A DNA stretch of 62,504 nucleotides from an uncultured Prevotellaceae bacterium (GTDB lineage: Bacteria; Bacteroidota; Bacteroidia; Bacteroidales; Bacteroidaceae). A program made the translations under genes and the position numbers. Positions 1 to 10,579 of the stretch are shown here, piece after piece; the first letter of the stretch is position 1; the number at the start of each line of letters is the position of its first letter. A model generated the notes under the pieces. The model made no database searches and had not been told where the DNA came from. It saw nothing but the letters and a program-made list of their open reading frames with translations. The stretch lies in assembly GCA_902762325.1 (NCBI GenBank), contig CACWNV010000021.1:1-62504 (forward strand). The letters are read 5' to 3'.

Positions 1-129
1 GAGTCGAGTAGCCAGCCCATAGGAATCTCTGAGTATGAGTTAGAGAGATTCTATCCTGAGAAAGTTGAGGGTACAATTCCATCAATTGAGGAAATAGAGG
101 AAATCGGGCGGAAAACGAAGACAGAGTAA
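1..129 (+). CDS. C-terminal end of an unknown protein (cut by window edge)
   Basis: The reading frame is open from base 1 to a TAA at 127-129 and encodes 42 residues rich in Glu and Lys (ending EEIGRKTKTE). Only the tail is visible, so no family can be assigned. It lies 5 nt before the start of a kinase remnant on the same strand, so it may belong to a former kinase-associated operon, but that is inference from position only. The residues show no membrane segment or cysteine motif. Confidence 0.5.
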   Translation, partial: ESSSQPIGISEYELERFYPEKVEGTIPSIEEIEEIGRKTKTE

Positions 130-134
130 GAGCT

Positions 135-221
135 ATGCAACATCCACAACCTAACACCACCTTACAAGGTGGGAAATACAGGATAGAGCGAGTTGCAACC
201 TATTGCAAGATAATAAGATGA
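135..221 (+). pseudogene. N-terminal remnant of a Ser/Thr protein kinase
   Basis: An ATG at 135 opens a 28-codon frame beginning MQHPQPNTTLQGGKYRIERV and ending at TGA 219-221. The string TTLQGGKYRIERV matches, from memory, the start of Hanks-type Ser/Thr kinases in Bacteroidetes, where it is followed by the glycine-rich loop (LGQGGFGITY). Here the frame leaves the kinase sequence just before that loop and stops nine codons later, so no catalytic part remains. The 3' end overlaps the start of the downstream protease gene by 4 nt. I infer that a deletion or recombination fused the 5' end of a kinase gene to the protease gene. It could also be translated as a short leader peptide. Confidence 0.5.
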
Positions 222-919
222 TGAAGAAGAAAACAATGTTGCTTATTGTATGCACGTTAGCTGTTGCATTATTGTTGTCGGGGTGGTATTTCCTGTATCA
301 CTTAGACGCGAACAAGAGTTGCATCATGGGTGAGAACACATCCCAAAAAGAGGAAGGCATGGAAGAAGTGAACGTTCCCAGTACCCGTCCATTCGTAAGG
401 GTCTCTTTGCAACCATTGGGCGATTTCACCCAAAAGGAAACGGAACGTTTGCAAAAAGACTTGGAGAAGCATCTATCGGGGATGGTGGATATTGACATGT
501 TATTTGAGGTGCTGCCCTCAAAACCTTTAGAGGACACATGGAAGAACGATGCAAAGAGCCGCTATCGTGCTGACAAGATCATCAACTCGATGGCTGTAAG
601 TGTCAACAAGCAACACGTCATCATTGCCTTGACGCACAAAGATGTGTCGGTTAGTTATAAGGGAAACAAAGACTGGGGAGTGTTGGGACTGAGCTTAATC
701 CCGAAGAAAGTATGCGTAGTATCCACCTATCGACTCAGAGACAAGAGAGACCTTTGGAAAGTGGCTACACATGAGTTTATCCACACCTGTTTTGAATACC
801 GCCATTGCCCCAAAGACAATCCCACTTGCATCATGAAGGATGCTAAAGGTCATGCTAATTTCTCAAACAAAGAGAGACTGTGCGACGTTTGCAAGAAAGA
901 GATTTACAGGAGATATTAA
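218..919 (+). CDS. Membrane-anchored archaemetzincin-like zinc protease
   Basis: The 233-residue product starts MMKKKTM and has one hydrophobic segment at about residues 6-25 (signal anchor), so it probably faces the periplasm. The C-terminal part has HEFIH followed by HC, CIM and a final CxxC, which is the arrangement of archaemetzincins (HExxH zinc site, conserved Met after the site, and a Cys4 structural zinc site). Two details differ from the usual signature: the Gly after HExxH is Phe, and the distances between HExxH, the cysteines and the Met are slightly longer. The frame is open further upstream to a TTG at 203, but the ATG at 218 (or 221) gives a normal signal anchor. Substrate unknown. 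The upstream kinase remnant suggests the gene has been moved or fused to foreign 5' DNA. Confidence 0.7.
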   Translation: MMKKKTMLLIVCTLAVALLLSGWYFLYHLDANKSCIMGENTSQKEEGMEEVNVPSTRPFVRVSLQPLGDFTQKETERLQKDLEKHLSGMVDIDMLFEVLPSKPLEDTWKNDAKSRYRADKIINSMAVSVNKQHVIIALTHKDVSVSYKGNKDWGVLGLSLIPKKVCVVSTYRLRDKRDLWKVATHEFIHTCFEYRHCPKDNPTCIMKDAKGHANFSNKERLCDVCKKEIYRRY

Positions 920-975
920 CTAATAGACCATCATGAAATGAAAATGGGAATATGATTTGGTGGAAATATCTCTAA

Positions 976-2217
976 TCATTTGGAGATATGACAAAGAAGG
1001 TCTGCAACAATATAACTACTTCCTCCTATGAAAATGAAATCATTTTCCGAAGCTGACGATTTCGCCTCTTCGTATGCTTGGGCTACAGTGGGGTAGGTGT
1101 TTCCAGACAATCCGTATTCTTTCGCTAATTCTCCTACTTGCTGGGCAGGGATTGCCCGATGGTTGTTCGCCTGAGTAAAATAATAGACGGCATTCTTTGG
1201 AAGCATTGACAATACATTTCGTATGTCTTTATCATCCACCATTCCAAAGACAATGTGTAACCGGTCACATGGAACAGAACTTATTTGCGGAGCCAGATAC
1301 TTCCATCCTCCTACGTTGTGTCCTGTATCGCAAATGATTAAAGGATGAGTGCTAAGTGTTTGCCATCGTCCCATCAATCCTGTGTTCTTGCAAACATTAG
1401 TCAGACCCTTTTGTATGTGTTCGGGATGGATAAAAGGGAGTCTCTTGGTTGCACATAAGATGGTACGGAGATTCTTCTTCTGATAGCTGCCTTTAAGTTC
1501 GAATTCATATTGGTCACACTCGCTTTTGTCGATCTCTTCAGCAAAAAAGATCGGTGCGTCCATCTCCTTGGCTTTATTCTCAAAGACAGGGCGTGTCTCC
1601 TTTGTCGTCTCTCCGATAACAACAGGAACCTGATGCTTGATAATACCGGCTTTCTCACTTGCAATCTGTGCCAGTGTGTTACCAAGAAATTGTGTGTGGT
1701 CGAATGAAATGTTGGTGATTATACTAAGAATAGGAGTGATGATGTTCGTACAATCAAGTCGTCCGCCCAATCCGACCTCAATTACCGCTATGTCAATCTT
1801 TTCCTCGGCAAAATAATTGAAAGCCAAGGCGGTGGTTAATTCGAAAAAAGAGGGAGATAAATGATGGATTCTCTTGCTATTTAGAAGCTTGAAGTCTTCA
1901 ACAAACCGGATGACATATTCCTCACTAACGGGAATTCCGTTAACACGGATGCGTTCACGGAAATCAATTAAGTGGGGTGATGTATACAACCCCACTTTAT
2001 ATCCTGCTTCCTGCAATATGCTTGCTAAAGAATGAGAAACGCTTCCTTTGCCATTTGTCCCTGCTATATGAATGGTCTTGAAGTTCTTGTGCGGATGACC
2101 ATAGTGTGCATCCAGTATCTCTGTTGTCTGTAATCCCGGCTTATAGGCTGAGGCTCCAACATGCTCGAATACTGGAGTGGAATTAAACAGGTACTCAATG
2201 GTTTCTTTGTAAGTCAT
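976..2217 (-). CDS. folC: Bifunctional folylpolyglutamate synthase / dihydrofolate synthase
   Basis: This 413-residue cytoplasmic ligase adds glutamate to dihydropteroate and to folates, using ATP. The Mur-ligase P-loop GTNGKGS is at residues 53-59, preceded by HIAG. The central domain has the typical VIEVGLGGRLDCTN stretch, and the C-terminal domain has CDTGHNVGGW. Length is normal for the family. It starts 19 nt after the dnaJ stop, so it is probably the last gene of a grpE-dnaJ-folC transcript. It converges with the protease gene, with 56 nt between the stops. Confidence 0.95.
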   Translation of the reverse strand: MTYKETIEYLFNSTPVFEHVGASAYKPGLQTTEILDAHYGHPHKNFKTIHIAGTNGKGSVSHSLASILQEAGYKVGLYTSPHLIDFRERIRVNGIPVSEEYVIRFVEDFKLLNSKRIHHLSPSFFELTTALAFNYFAEEKIDIAVIEVGLGGRLDCTNIITPILSIITNISFDHTQFLGNTLAQIASEKAGIIKHQVPVVIGETTKETRPVFENKAKEMDAPIFFAEEIDKSECDQYEFELKGSYQKKNLRTILCATKRLPFIHPEHIQKGLTNVCKNTGLMGRWQTLSTHPLIICDTGHNVGGWKYLAPQISSVPCDRLHIVFGMVDDKDIRNVLSMLPKNAVYYFTQANNHRAIPAQQVGELAKEYGLSGNTYPTVAQAYEEAKSSASENDFIFIGGSSYIVADLLCHISK

Positions 2218-2236
2218 GAAGACAAACGATTAATCC

Positions 2237-3403
2237 TTAGTTGAAGTAGTTCTTGAATCTATCAAAAATTGATTGTTTCGTTAACGAGTCTCCCTTGAAA
2301 TTGTCGCTATGACGTAAGTGCTCAAGCGTCTCTTTCTCACTTCTGCTTAATTCCTTAGGAACATAGACACTTATGTTGACGACTAAATCGCCCGTCCCGC
2401 TGCCATATCCTTGAACAGCAGGCAAGCCTTTTCCTCTCAGTCGGAGTGTCTTTCCCGGTTGTGTACCAGGTTCAATCTTAATCTTGACCTTCGTCTCTTC
2501 GATGGTTGGAATCTCCACTTCTCCACCAAGTGCAGCTGTCGGGAAGTCAAGTAAGAGACTATAGATGACATCTTGTCCGTCACGTACAAACACATCATCT
2601 TTCTTTTCTTCGATAAAGACCTGGATGTTTCCGTTGATGCCATTATGCTGTCCGGCATTTCCTTTTCCGGGAACATTCACAACCATTCCTTCAGCAACGC
2701 CGGCAGGAATCTTTATCTCTACCACTTCCTCGCCTTTGACGACACCCGTACCTCCACATTCATGGCATTTGTTCTTGATGACCGTTCCTTCTCCATGACA
2801 GGTCGGACACTCGCTTTGAGTCTGCATCATGCCAAGCATGGTACGAACCGTCTTTATCACAACGCCTTGTCCATGACATGTCGGACATGTTTCAGAACCG
2901 CTGCCGTTTTCAGCACCACTACCATGACAATGACTACAAGTAATATCTTTCTTTACCTTGAATTTTTTCGTGACACCAGTCGCTACTTCTTGTAGTGTGA
3001 GCTTTACCTTCAAGCGCAGGTCTGCACCTCGGTATTGCGCATGTTGACCGCTTCCACCTCCAAAGCCACCGAATCCGCCAAAGCCGCCAAACCCTCCGTG
3101 GCCGCCAAAGACGTCACCAAACATGGAGAAAATGTCATCCATGGAGAAGCCGCCTCCTGAGAAGCCGCCACCCAAGTTAGGACCGTCAAAGCCGAACTGG
3201 TCATACTGCTGACGTTTCTGCTGGTCACTCAGCACACTATATGCTTCGGCTGCTTCCTTGAACTTCTCTTCAGCCTCTTTGTTATCGGGGTTTCGATCGG
3301 GATGATACTTGATGGCTATCTTCCTATATGCCTTCTTTATCTCATCTTCTGAGGCATTCTTGCTCACTCCTAATACCTCGTAGTAATCTCTTTTTTGTGC
3401 CAT
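2237..3403 (-). CDS. dnaJ: Chaperone protein DnaJ
   Basis: This 388-residue Hsp40 stimulates the DnaK ATPase and delivers unfolded clients. The J domain covers residues 1-70 with the HPD motif (KYHPDRNP). A long Gly/Phe-rich segment follows at about 75-120. The zinc-binding domain has four CxxCxGxG repeats ([32 protein letters not shown]). The C-terminal client-binding domain is complete. It starts 15 nt after the grpE stop, the usual heat-shock arrangement; dnaK is not in the window. Confidence 0.97.
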   Translation of the reverse strand: MAQKRDYYEVLGVSKNASEDEIKKAYRKIAIKYHPDRNPDNKEAEEKFKEAAEAYSVLSDQQKRQQYDQFGFDGPNLGGGFSGGGFSMDDIFSMFGDVFGGHGGFGGFGGFGGFGGGSGQHAQYRGADLRLKVKLTLQEVATGVTKKFKVKKDITCSHCHGSGAENGSGSETCPTCHGQGVVIKTVRTMLGMMQTQSECPTCHGEGTVIKNKCHECGGTGVVKGEEVVEIKIPAGVAEGMVVNVPGKGNAGQHNGINGNIQVFIEEKKDDVFVRDGQDVIYSLLLDFPTAALGGEVEIPTIEETKVKIKIEPGTQPGKTLRLRGKGLPAVQGYGSGTGDLVVNISVYVPKELSRSEKETLEHLRHSDNFKGDSLTKQSIFDRFKNYFN

Positions 3404-3418
3404 TTTGCATCACTTGTA

Positions 3419-3997
3419 TTATTGACCGACTGCTACTTTCGCATGGCGTATGACCTTGTCGTTAAGGGTATATCCAGTCTGAACACAGTCAATGACTTTT
3501 CCCTTTTTATCATCCCCCATACCGGGCACCATTGCAATTGCCTCATGGAAATCCACGTCGAAGTCCTTGTCTTCAGTCTCAATCTTATGAACTCCAAGTC
3601 CTTCTAATGTCTTGGTGAATTTCTTGAAGATTAATTCCATGCCTTCTCTGATGGCATTGGAATCGTCTGTATGTGTGTCAGCTAATGCCCGCTCAAAGTC
3701 ATCCAGAACGGGAAGTATGGCTGTAATCGTTTTTTCTCCACCGTTAAGGATAAGCTCAGCTTTTTCCTTGAGCGTTCTCTTTTTGTAATTCTCGAACTCA
3801 GCAATAGTGCGAAGGAGCTGATCACGAAGCTTTGCATTCTCTTCCTGTGCTGCTTCTAAAGGATCAACAGCATCTTCTTCCTTGACATCATCCGCAGAAC
3901 ACTCAGATGTCTGTTCTTCGTTTTTCACTTCCTCATTCTCAGCACTTGTGTTCTCCAGGTTCTCGTCTTCAATATTTATTTTCTTTTCTTTACTCAT
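3419..3997 (-). CDS. grpE: Nucleotide exchange factor GrpE
   Basis: This 192-residue protein releases ADP from DnaK. The first 60 residues are very acidic and probably disordered. A coiled-coil region follows (AAQEENAKLRDQLLRTIAEFENYKKRT), then the beta-domain with VHKIETEDKDFDVDFHEA and the terminal VIRHAKVAVGQ typical of GrpE. It heads the grpE-dnaJ-folC run. I did not find a clear TAnnTTTG box directly upstream, so a stress-specific promoter, or readthrough from the ABC-F gene 51 nt upstream, is possible. Confidence 0.95.
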   Translation of the reverse strand: MSKEKKINIEDENLENTSAENEEVKNEEQTSECSADDVKEEDAVDPLEAAQEENAKLRDQLLRTIAEFENYKKRTLKEKAELILNGGEKTITAILPVLDDFERALADTHTDDSNAIREGMELIFKKFTKTLEGLGVHKIETEDKDFDVDFHEAIAMVPGMGDDKKGKVIDCVQTGYTLNDKVIRHAKVAVGQ

Positions 3998-4048
3998 AAT
4001 ATTGATATTAATTTGTTCTGAAAAGCATAATGCAAATAGTGTGCCAAA

Positions 4049-5710
<1,662 letters not shown>

Positions 5711-5744
5711 TTATCTAATATTAGCATGTTAGATGATTTTTGTG

Positions 5745-5752
5745 TATGTTTG
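5745..5752 (+). promoter_or_regulatory. -7 box directly before the SDR start codon
   Basis: TATGTTTG matches TAnnTTTG. The ATG at 5757 lies only 4 nt downstream, so a transcript starting at the usual distance would begin at or next to the start codon (leaderless). The -33 region is weak. Confidence 0.4.
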
Positions 5753-5756
5753 CAGT

Positions 5757-6491
5757 ATGAAACGAGCTATTATTGTCGGTGCCTCATCAGGATTAGGCAT
5801 GGAAGTAACCAAGATACTGTTAAATGATGGATGGTATGTTGGTATTGCAGCACGAAGAACTGATGTGCTGACGGAAATAAAGAATGAGTTCCCGGAAAGA
5901 GTTATAACAGCCCATATAGACGTAACAAAAGAGGATGCAGCTGCATCCCTGTTGGCATTGATCTCTGAGCTGGGAGGTGTCGATTTGTATTTCCATGCTT
6001 CAGGCATCGGCAGTCAGAACCCGTCTCTTCTTCCTGAAATAGAGAATGCAACCGTCGATACAAATGTGGTGGGGTTTACGAAGATGATTGATGCGATGTA
6101 TACCTATATGGCACACCATGGCAGAGGACATATTGCCGTCATATCATCCATTGCAGGAACTAAAGGACTTGGGCCTGCACCGTCGTATAGTGCAACAAAA
6201 GCATTCCAAAGCACATATATTCAGGCTTTGGAACAACTGGCAAATTCACAGCATCTTCCAATACGTTTTACAGACATCAGACCCGGGTTTGTGGATACTC
6301 CCCTCTTAAAGGGAGGGAAGTATCCGTTATTGATGACACCCAAATATGTTGCAAACAAAATAGTAAAAGCCATTTACGCCCAACGCCATGTTCAAGTGGT
6401 TGACTGGAGATATTCCATCCTGACTTGTTTATGGAGGTTAATCCCCAATTGGCTATGGAGAAGGCTGGTTCTTGTCAAAGGCGACAAATAG
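5757..6491 (+). CDS. Short-chain dehydrogenase/reductase
   Basis: The 244-residue product from MKRAIIVG has the SDR nucleotide-binding motif GASSGLG at residues 8-14, a central HASGIG in place of NAG, a catalytic Ser (VISSIAG) and the YSATK active-site pair. The C-terminus is basic and hydrophobic (WRYSILTCLWRLIPNWLWRRL), suggesting membrane association. The frame extends to an ATG at 5733, but that start would lie upstream of the -7 box and add residues that do not fit the family, so 5757 is preferred. Substrate cannot be assigned. It stands alone on the plus strand. Confidence 0.85.
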   Translation: MKRAIIVGASSGLGMEVTKILLNDGWYVGIAARRTDVLTEIKNEFPERVITAHIDVTKEDAAASLLALISELGGVDLYFHASGIGSQNPSLLPEIENATVDTNVVGFTKMIDAMYTYMAHHGRGHIAVISSIAGTKGLGPAPSYSATKAFQSTYIQALEQLANSQHLPIRFTDIRPGFVDTPLLKGGKYPLLMTPKYVANKIVKAIYAQRHVQVVDWRYSILTCLWRLIPNWLWRRLVLVKGDK

Positions 6492-6500
6492 GCAGATGTG

Positions 6501-7562
6501 TTATTCGTAATGTCTTAATCTGACATCTATATTCTCCTTTTCAAGCAGAGTGGGGAGGGCACTGACATCTGTCTTGCTAAAATGATAGGGGAACAACACT
6601 TTCGGCTTGATGATCTTAGCTGCATTTATCAGCTGATCAGTTGTCATCGTATAAGGCTGATTACATGGAAGGAATGCGATATCGATGTCCTTAATCTTGC
6701 TCATCTCCGGAATGTCTTCAGTGTCACCGGCAATATAAATCCTCAGTCCGTCTATTGTCAGGATATATCCGTTATCTCTTCCTTTGGGATGGAATTGAGT
6801 GTGTCCCGGTGTGGTGTTATATGCAGGGACAGCTTCAACTTTAATCACATCAGACAGTCGGGTGCTGTCACCATTTGCCATGACAAAGCCTTTGCCAAGC
6901 ATGTCTGCACAGCGTTTATTCGTGATTATCTGAGTGCTGTTCTGGCTTAGCTCGTCAATGGCTGTTTTATCGAAATGGTCGCCATGCTCGTGAGTGATGA
7001 AAAGATAATCGGCTTTAGGCATTGCAGAATAATCTATGCTGCGATTTCCAAGCTTGCTGACGGGATCAATCTGAATCTCCTTTCCATCATAGTTAATACG
7101 GATGCTTGCATGGACTAATGCATAGAACTTTATCGTTTTACCACCTGGAGTCTTAAAGACATCAATCTCTGTGTTTTCTTTTGTTACAGGCATCTTAGCG
7201 TCTGTCCATGCTATATACCCGCCTTTAAGATTGACCACTCTATAACCAATGTCACTGAGAAGGCTGGCAGCATTAGCAGACCGTCTTCCACTCCTGCAAT
7301 ATACAGCAACGGATTTGTCGGTGCTCAGTTGCTTTTTTGCCATCTCTATAAAATTATCTTGTTTTACATCGATGTTGACAGCACCTTCTAAATGCCCGTC
7401 TGTGAACTCTTCAATGGTCCTGACATCAACTAACTGTACTTCCGGTTCTTGGATTAGTTGTGCGAAGGCCTTGACATCTGCATTTTCATAATTCTGCTGA
7501 CTGCATGTTATACCGGCATTTATACCTAAAATACCCAGTAAAAAAGTAATTGCTTTGTTCAT
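6501..7562 (-). CDS. Exported rhodanese - metallo-beta-lactamase-fold fusion protein
   Basis: The 353-residue product has an N-terminal signal peptide (about 1-20, with Cys20 as a possible non-standard lipobox). A rhodanese domain covers about 25-125, with active-site Cys89 in CRSGRR. A metallo-beta-lactamase domain covers about 145-345, with metal ligands in THEHGDHFD (H191, H193, D195, H196) and a later AGDTED; it resembles UlaG-like hydrolases. The order is the reverse of persulfide dioxygenase-rhodanese fusions, and the location is periplasmic. A role in periplasmic sulfur transfer is inference. The gene follows the DMT transporter gene by 23 nt and may be co-transcribed with it. Confidence 0.85.
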   Translation of the reverse strand: MNKAITFLLGILGINAGITCSQQNYENADVKAFAQLIQEPEVQLVDVRTIEEFTDGHLEGAVNIDVKQDNFIEMAKKQLSTDKSVAVYCRSGRRSANAASLLSDIGYRVVNLKGGYIAWTDAKMPVTKENTEIDVFKTPGGKTIKFYALVHASIRINYDGKEIQIDPVSKLGNRSIDYSAMPKADYLFITHEHGDHFDKTAIDELSQNSTQIITNKRCADMLGKGFVMANGDSTRLSDVIKVEAVPAYNTTPGHTQFHPKGRDNGYILTIDGLRIYIAGDTEDIPEMSKIKDIDIAFLPCNQPYTMTTDQLINAAKIIKPKVLFPYHFSKTDVSALPTLLEKENIDVRLRHYE

Positions 7563-7585
7563 ATAATTGTTAAGTTAGTAATTAT

Positions 7586-8521
7586 TTATAATAAAAAGAA
7601 TAATGACACACCAATAACAGAGATGATAGCACCAGCAACACCACGGAATGTAATGGGCTGATGGAAAATCCAGTAGGAAGGGAGAAGAATGAGAATTGGC
7701 GTTATGGCCATAATAGTGCTTGCTATGCCTGCTGCCGTATATTGTACAGCCATTAATGAAAAGCCTACCCCAATAAAAGGACCAGTCAAGACAGCAACCA
7801 GCATAGCCCAAAGTCCTTTGTGTTCTTTCAGGCTGGATTGCATCTGTCCGGCTTTTCCACTGACCAATAACCAGGCAGAAAAGCAGAATAATCCGGCAAC
7901 ACAACGAATCATGTTAGACGAGAAGGGCAGATATAACTCTATTGAAGGAAGAATGTCTGACGGTACATCTGCCACATAATTGTCTAATCCTATTTTGCTG
8001 AATACGAGTCCTATTCCCTGGCCTAATCCGGCACCGATACCGAATAGTATGCCTTTTGTGGGAAGTTTCAATGAGACATGATGCTTTTCATTACGTCCAA
8101 GAATGGAAATAGCGATACCAAATAATGTTACTGCCATGGCAAATAATGCAGACCAGGATAGTTTCTGGCTTAACATGAACCATGCCGCAATGGTTGTGAA
8201 CATTGGAGCTAACGTCATGAATAGCTGCCCATATCGTGAACCAATTGTCAGGTAACTGTTGAAAAGACACCAGTCGCCGAAGAAGTAGCCGATGACACCA
8301 GATGCAAGGAGCCATCCCCATGTGAGCTTACTGGCATACATCGGGTAGGGATACCCCCAGATCCACCACATCAAGCATGCTGATATGAGAAGAGCAACAG
8401 ACATTCTCCATACATTCATGACAAAAACTCCAAGTCGTTTGCTGCCAATTTCACTTGCTATAGCAGCTATTGTCCAGGAGAATGCAACTCCGAGAGAGAT
8501 AAGTTCACCTATATATCTCAT
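7586..8521 (-). CDS. DMT superfamily (EamA) transporter
   Basis: The 311-residue product has about ten hydrophobic segments in two homologous halves, as in EamA-type drug/metabolite transporters. The N-terminal half contains GVIGYFFGDWCLF and the C-terminal half contains GIASTIMAITPILILLPSYWIF, typical of the family. Substrate unknown. Its ATG overlaps the stop of the upstream acetyltransferase gene (ATGA, 8518-8521), so the two are translationally coupled. Confidence 0.85.
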   Translation of the reverse strand: MRYIGELISLGVAFSWTIAAIASEIGSKRLGVFVMNVWRMSVALLISACLMWWIWGYPYPMYASKLTWGWLLASGVIGYFFGDWCLFNSYLTIGSRYGQLFMTLAPMFTTIAAWFMLSQKLSWSALFAMAVTLFGIAISILGRNEKHHVSLKLPTKGILFGIGAGLGQGIGLVFSKIGLDNYVADVPSDILPSIELYLPFSSNMIRCVAGLFCFSAWLLVSGKAGQMQSSLKEHKGLWAMLVAVLTGPFIGVGFSLMAVQYTAAGIASTIMAITPILILLPSYWIFHQPITFRGVAGAIISVIGVSLFFLL

Positions 8522-9039
8522 AAGTGTACTTGTTGTCCGTTATTAATTACTTTCTGGTATGCCAACCGTTCATCTCCATTCTTCAAATAGATGATTCCGC
8601 AATATGTGAAGCCGTTTTTCAATAATATATGCTGCATCGTTTTGTTATCATCATGTGTGTCAATTCTGATGTTGTCCGTCTTAGAGAAACAAAACTCCAA
8701 CACAGCTTCCATTATTCCATGCTCAGAGGATTTACTTGCTATTCGATGAATGACATAATAGGGGAGGTCTTCAGCGAGCCATTTCCCTTTGTAGATTGTC
8801 TGATAGGTGGGTTCAGGACAAGGCAGGAATGCAAAGGTGCCTACAGGAATACCATTAGAATTCTCCACAATATAGCTATTGCCAGATTCAATATCACTGA
8901 TGAATGTATCTTCAGGTGGATATCCAACTGGCCACTGATGGAGGTTGCCGTTCTCACGCATATATTCTCTGGCCTCGTCACGAAGGCACAGGATATCTGC
9001 AAGATCTTCAATCAATGATTTTCTAATGGTGTAATTCAT
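8518..9039 (-). CDS. GNAT family N-acetyltransferase
   Basis: The 173-residue product begins MNYTIRKSLIEDLADIL, a normal GNAT first strand and helix. It contains SYIVENSNGIPVGTFAFLP, a strand pair of the fold, and a C-terminal TMQHILLKNGFTYCGIIYLKNGDE that matches the last helix and strand of the family. The acetyl-CoA loop is atypical (IASKSSEHGI instead of RxxGxG), so the activity is less certain than the fold. The frame extends upstream to an ATG at 9078, but the extra 13 residues do not fit the family. Substrate unknown. Confidence 0.75.
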   Translation of the reverse strand: MNYTIRKSLIEDLADILCLRDEAREYMRENGNLHQWPVGYPPEDTFISDIESGNSYIVENSNGIPVGTFAFLPCPEPTYQTIYKGKWLAEDLPYYVIHRIASKSSEHGIMEAVLEFCFSKTDNIRIDTHDDNKTMQHILLKNGFTYCGIIYLKNGDERLAYQKVINNGQQVHL

Positions 9040-9094
9040 ATTAAAAAGGAGAACATACTTTTGGTACATTCTCCTCATATATAAAATCCTTAAA

Positions 9095-9841
9095 CTACAT
9101 GTTCATACCACCATCGACCTGAATAACCTGACCACTTACATAGCTTGATAAATCAGAAGCTAAATAAACAGCAGTATTGGCAATGTCATCTACCGTTCCA
9201 CCACGGCGAAGAGGTATTTTCTGACACCATTCTTTGCGAATCTCTTCAGAAAGGGCCTGAGTCATTGCTGTATCAATGAAGCCCGGAGCAATGGCGTTAG
9301 CGCGGATACCCTTAGGTCCCATCTCTTGAGCTATGGATTTTGCCAGTGCAATAAGTCCGGCTTTAGATGCTGCGTAATTTGCCTGACCGGCATTACCATG
9401 CACACCAACAACACTGGCCATATTAATGATGGAACCTCCACGTTGACGCATCATGATGGGTACACATGCGTGAATGAAGTTGAAAGCACTTTTCAGGTTC
9501 ACATTGATGACGGCATCCCATTGTTGCTCAGACATACGAAGCATCAGTCCGTCCTTGGTGATTCCTGCGTTATTAACAAGAATGTCAATAGTACCAAATT
9601 CTTCTTTTACCAGCTTTACTACTTCTTCTGTCTGGGTAAAGTCAGCCGCATTACTTGCATAACCTTTTGCTTTAACGCCTTTACTGGCAATCTCTGCTTC
9701 CGTAGCAAGCCCGTTTTCATCAATGATAAGGTCTGTAAAAGCTATGTTAGCACCTTCTTCTGCAAACTTCAGCGCAATTGCCTTACCAATTCCGCGTGCA
9801 GCTCCTGTGATGAGAGCTGTCTTACCTTGTAATAATCCCAT
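9095..9841 (-). CDS. fabG: 3-oxoacyl-[acyl-carrier-protein] reductase FabG
   Basis: This 248-residue SDR enzyme reduces beta-ketoacyl-ACP with NADPH in fatty acid elongation. Visible motifs: TGAARGIG (cofactor loop), NNAG, the catalytic Ser in NMASVVG, YAASKAG (Tyr/Lys) and a C-terminal SGQVIQVDGGMNM, all typical of FabG. It lies 27 nt downstream of a TetR-family gene on the same strand. Regulation by that TetR protein is possible but not shown. Confidence 0.92.
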   Translation of the reverse strand: MGLLQGKTALITGAARGIGKAIALKFAEEGANIAFTDLIIDENGLATEAEIASKGVKAKGYASNAADFTQTEEVVKLVKEEFGTIDILVNNAGITKDGLMLRMSEQQWDAVINVNLKSAFNFIHACVPIMMRQRGGSIINMASVVGVHGNAGQANYAASKAGLIALAKSIAQEMGPKGIRANAIAPGFIDTAMTQALSEEIRKEWCQKIPLRRGGTVDDIANTAVYLASDLSSYVSGQVIQVDGGMNM

Positions 9842-9868
9842 TTTGTGTATTGATATGTTAATAATAAA

Positions 9869-10462
9869 CTACTTGACAGGTCTTCTTCCTAAAGCACCAT
9901 AAACAACCTTAGCAACAAGAGGCTTACTTGTTTCTTCTGTCATCCCATGACCGATACGGCCATAGATGAACGGTACTTCCAGACCTTTTATACAATAATG
10001 TGTGATATCTGCAACCAAATCGATGTCCTCAATGTCAAATTCACCATCAGCTTTTCCTTCAGCATATACACGACGGAACAGTTCTATTTCGTCTTCATCA
10101 AAGTTCTTACGGACTTTTTCTACAGTCCAGATGTTCCGGAAAAACTCAGCACGCAGATTACCGTTACGGACAACGGTTTCTTTAATCATGCTTAGATGGG
10201 TATAGATTAATTCAATAATCTTATCTTGAGGACGGATTTTTTTTGCAGCTACTTCATCTAGTCTCTCACTGAGACGTTCAAGTTCACTCTCAATGACAGC
10301 ATAATATACATCTTCTTTACTTTTAAAGTAGGTGTATAGTGTTCTCCTACCTTTACCAGAGGCAACAGCAATGTCATTCATGGTTGTGTTGGCTATGCCA
10401 TTCTTAGCAAATAATTGCCTGGCGACATCAACTAGTTTTTGTCTTGTTTTCGATATTGACAT
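9869..10462 (-). CDS. TetR/AcrR family transcriptional regulator
   Basis: The 197-residue product has an N-terminal helix-turn-helix domain (about residues 8-55: RQKLVDVARQLFAKNGIANT, then VASGKGRRTLYTYFKSKEDVY) typical of TetR. The C-terminal ligand domain is not assignable. It is the first gene of a run with fabG. An upstream promoter with TTTG and TAATTTTG boxes is present. Position suggests control of itself and fabG, perhaps in lipid metabolism; this is inference. Confidence 0.9.
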   Translation of the reverse strand: MSISKTRQKLVDVARQLFAKNGIANTTMNDIAVASGKGRRTLYTYFKSKEDVYYAVIESELERLSERLDEVAAKKIRPQDKIIELIYTHLSMIKETVVRNGNLRAEFFRNIWTVEKVRKNFDEDEIELFRRVYAEGKADGEFDIEDIDLVADITHYCIKGLEVPFIYGRIGHGMTEETSKPLVAKVVYGALGRRPVK

Positions 10463-10511
10463 TTCTTGCTCCTTCCCGAATAGTTAAATTGCACATGGCT
10501 ATTGTTGTGTG

Positions 10512-10543
10512 CAAAATTATCATTTTTATTTGAATCCTCCAAA
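10512..10543 (-). promoter_or_regulatory. Promoter of the TetR-fabG run
   Basis: On the minus strand TTTG (10540-10543) is followed after 20 nt by TAATTTTG (10512-10519), a good Bacteroidetes promoter. The start codon is about 50 nt downstream. Confidence 0.55.
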
Positions 10544-10579
10544 TTTCTGCATATTTTTTGAAAATATTTAGAGAATTAT

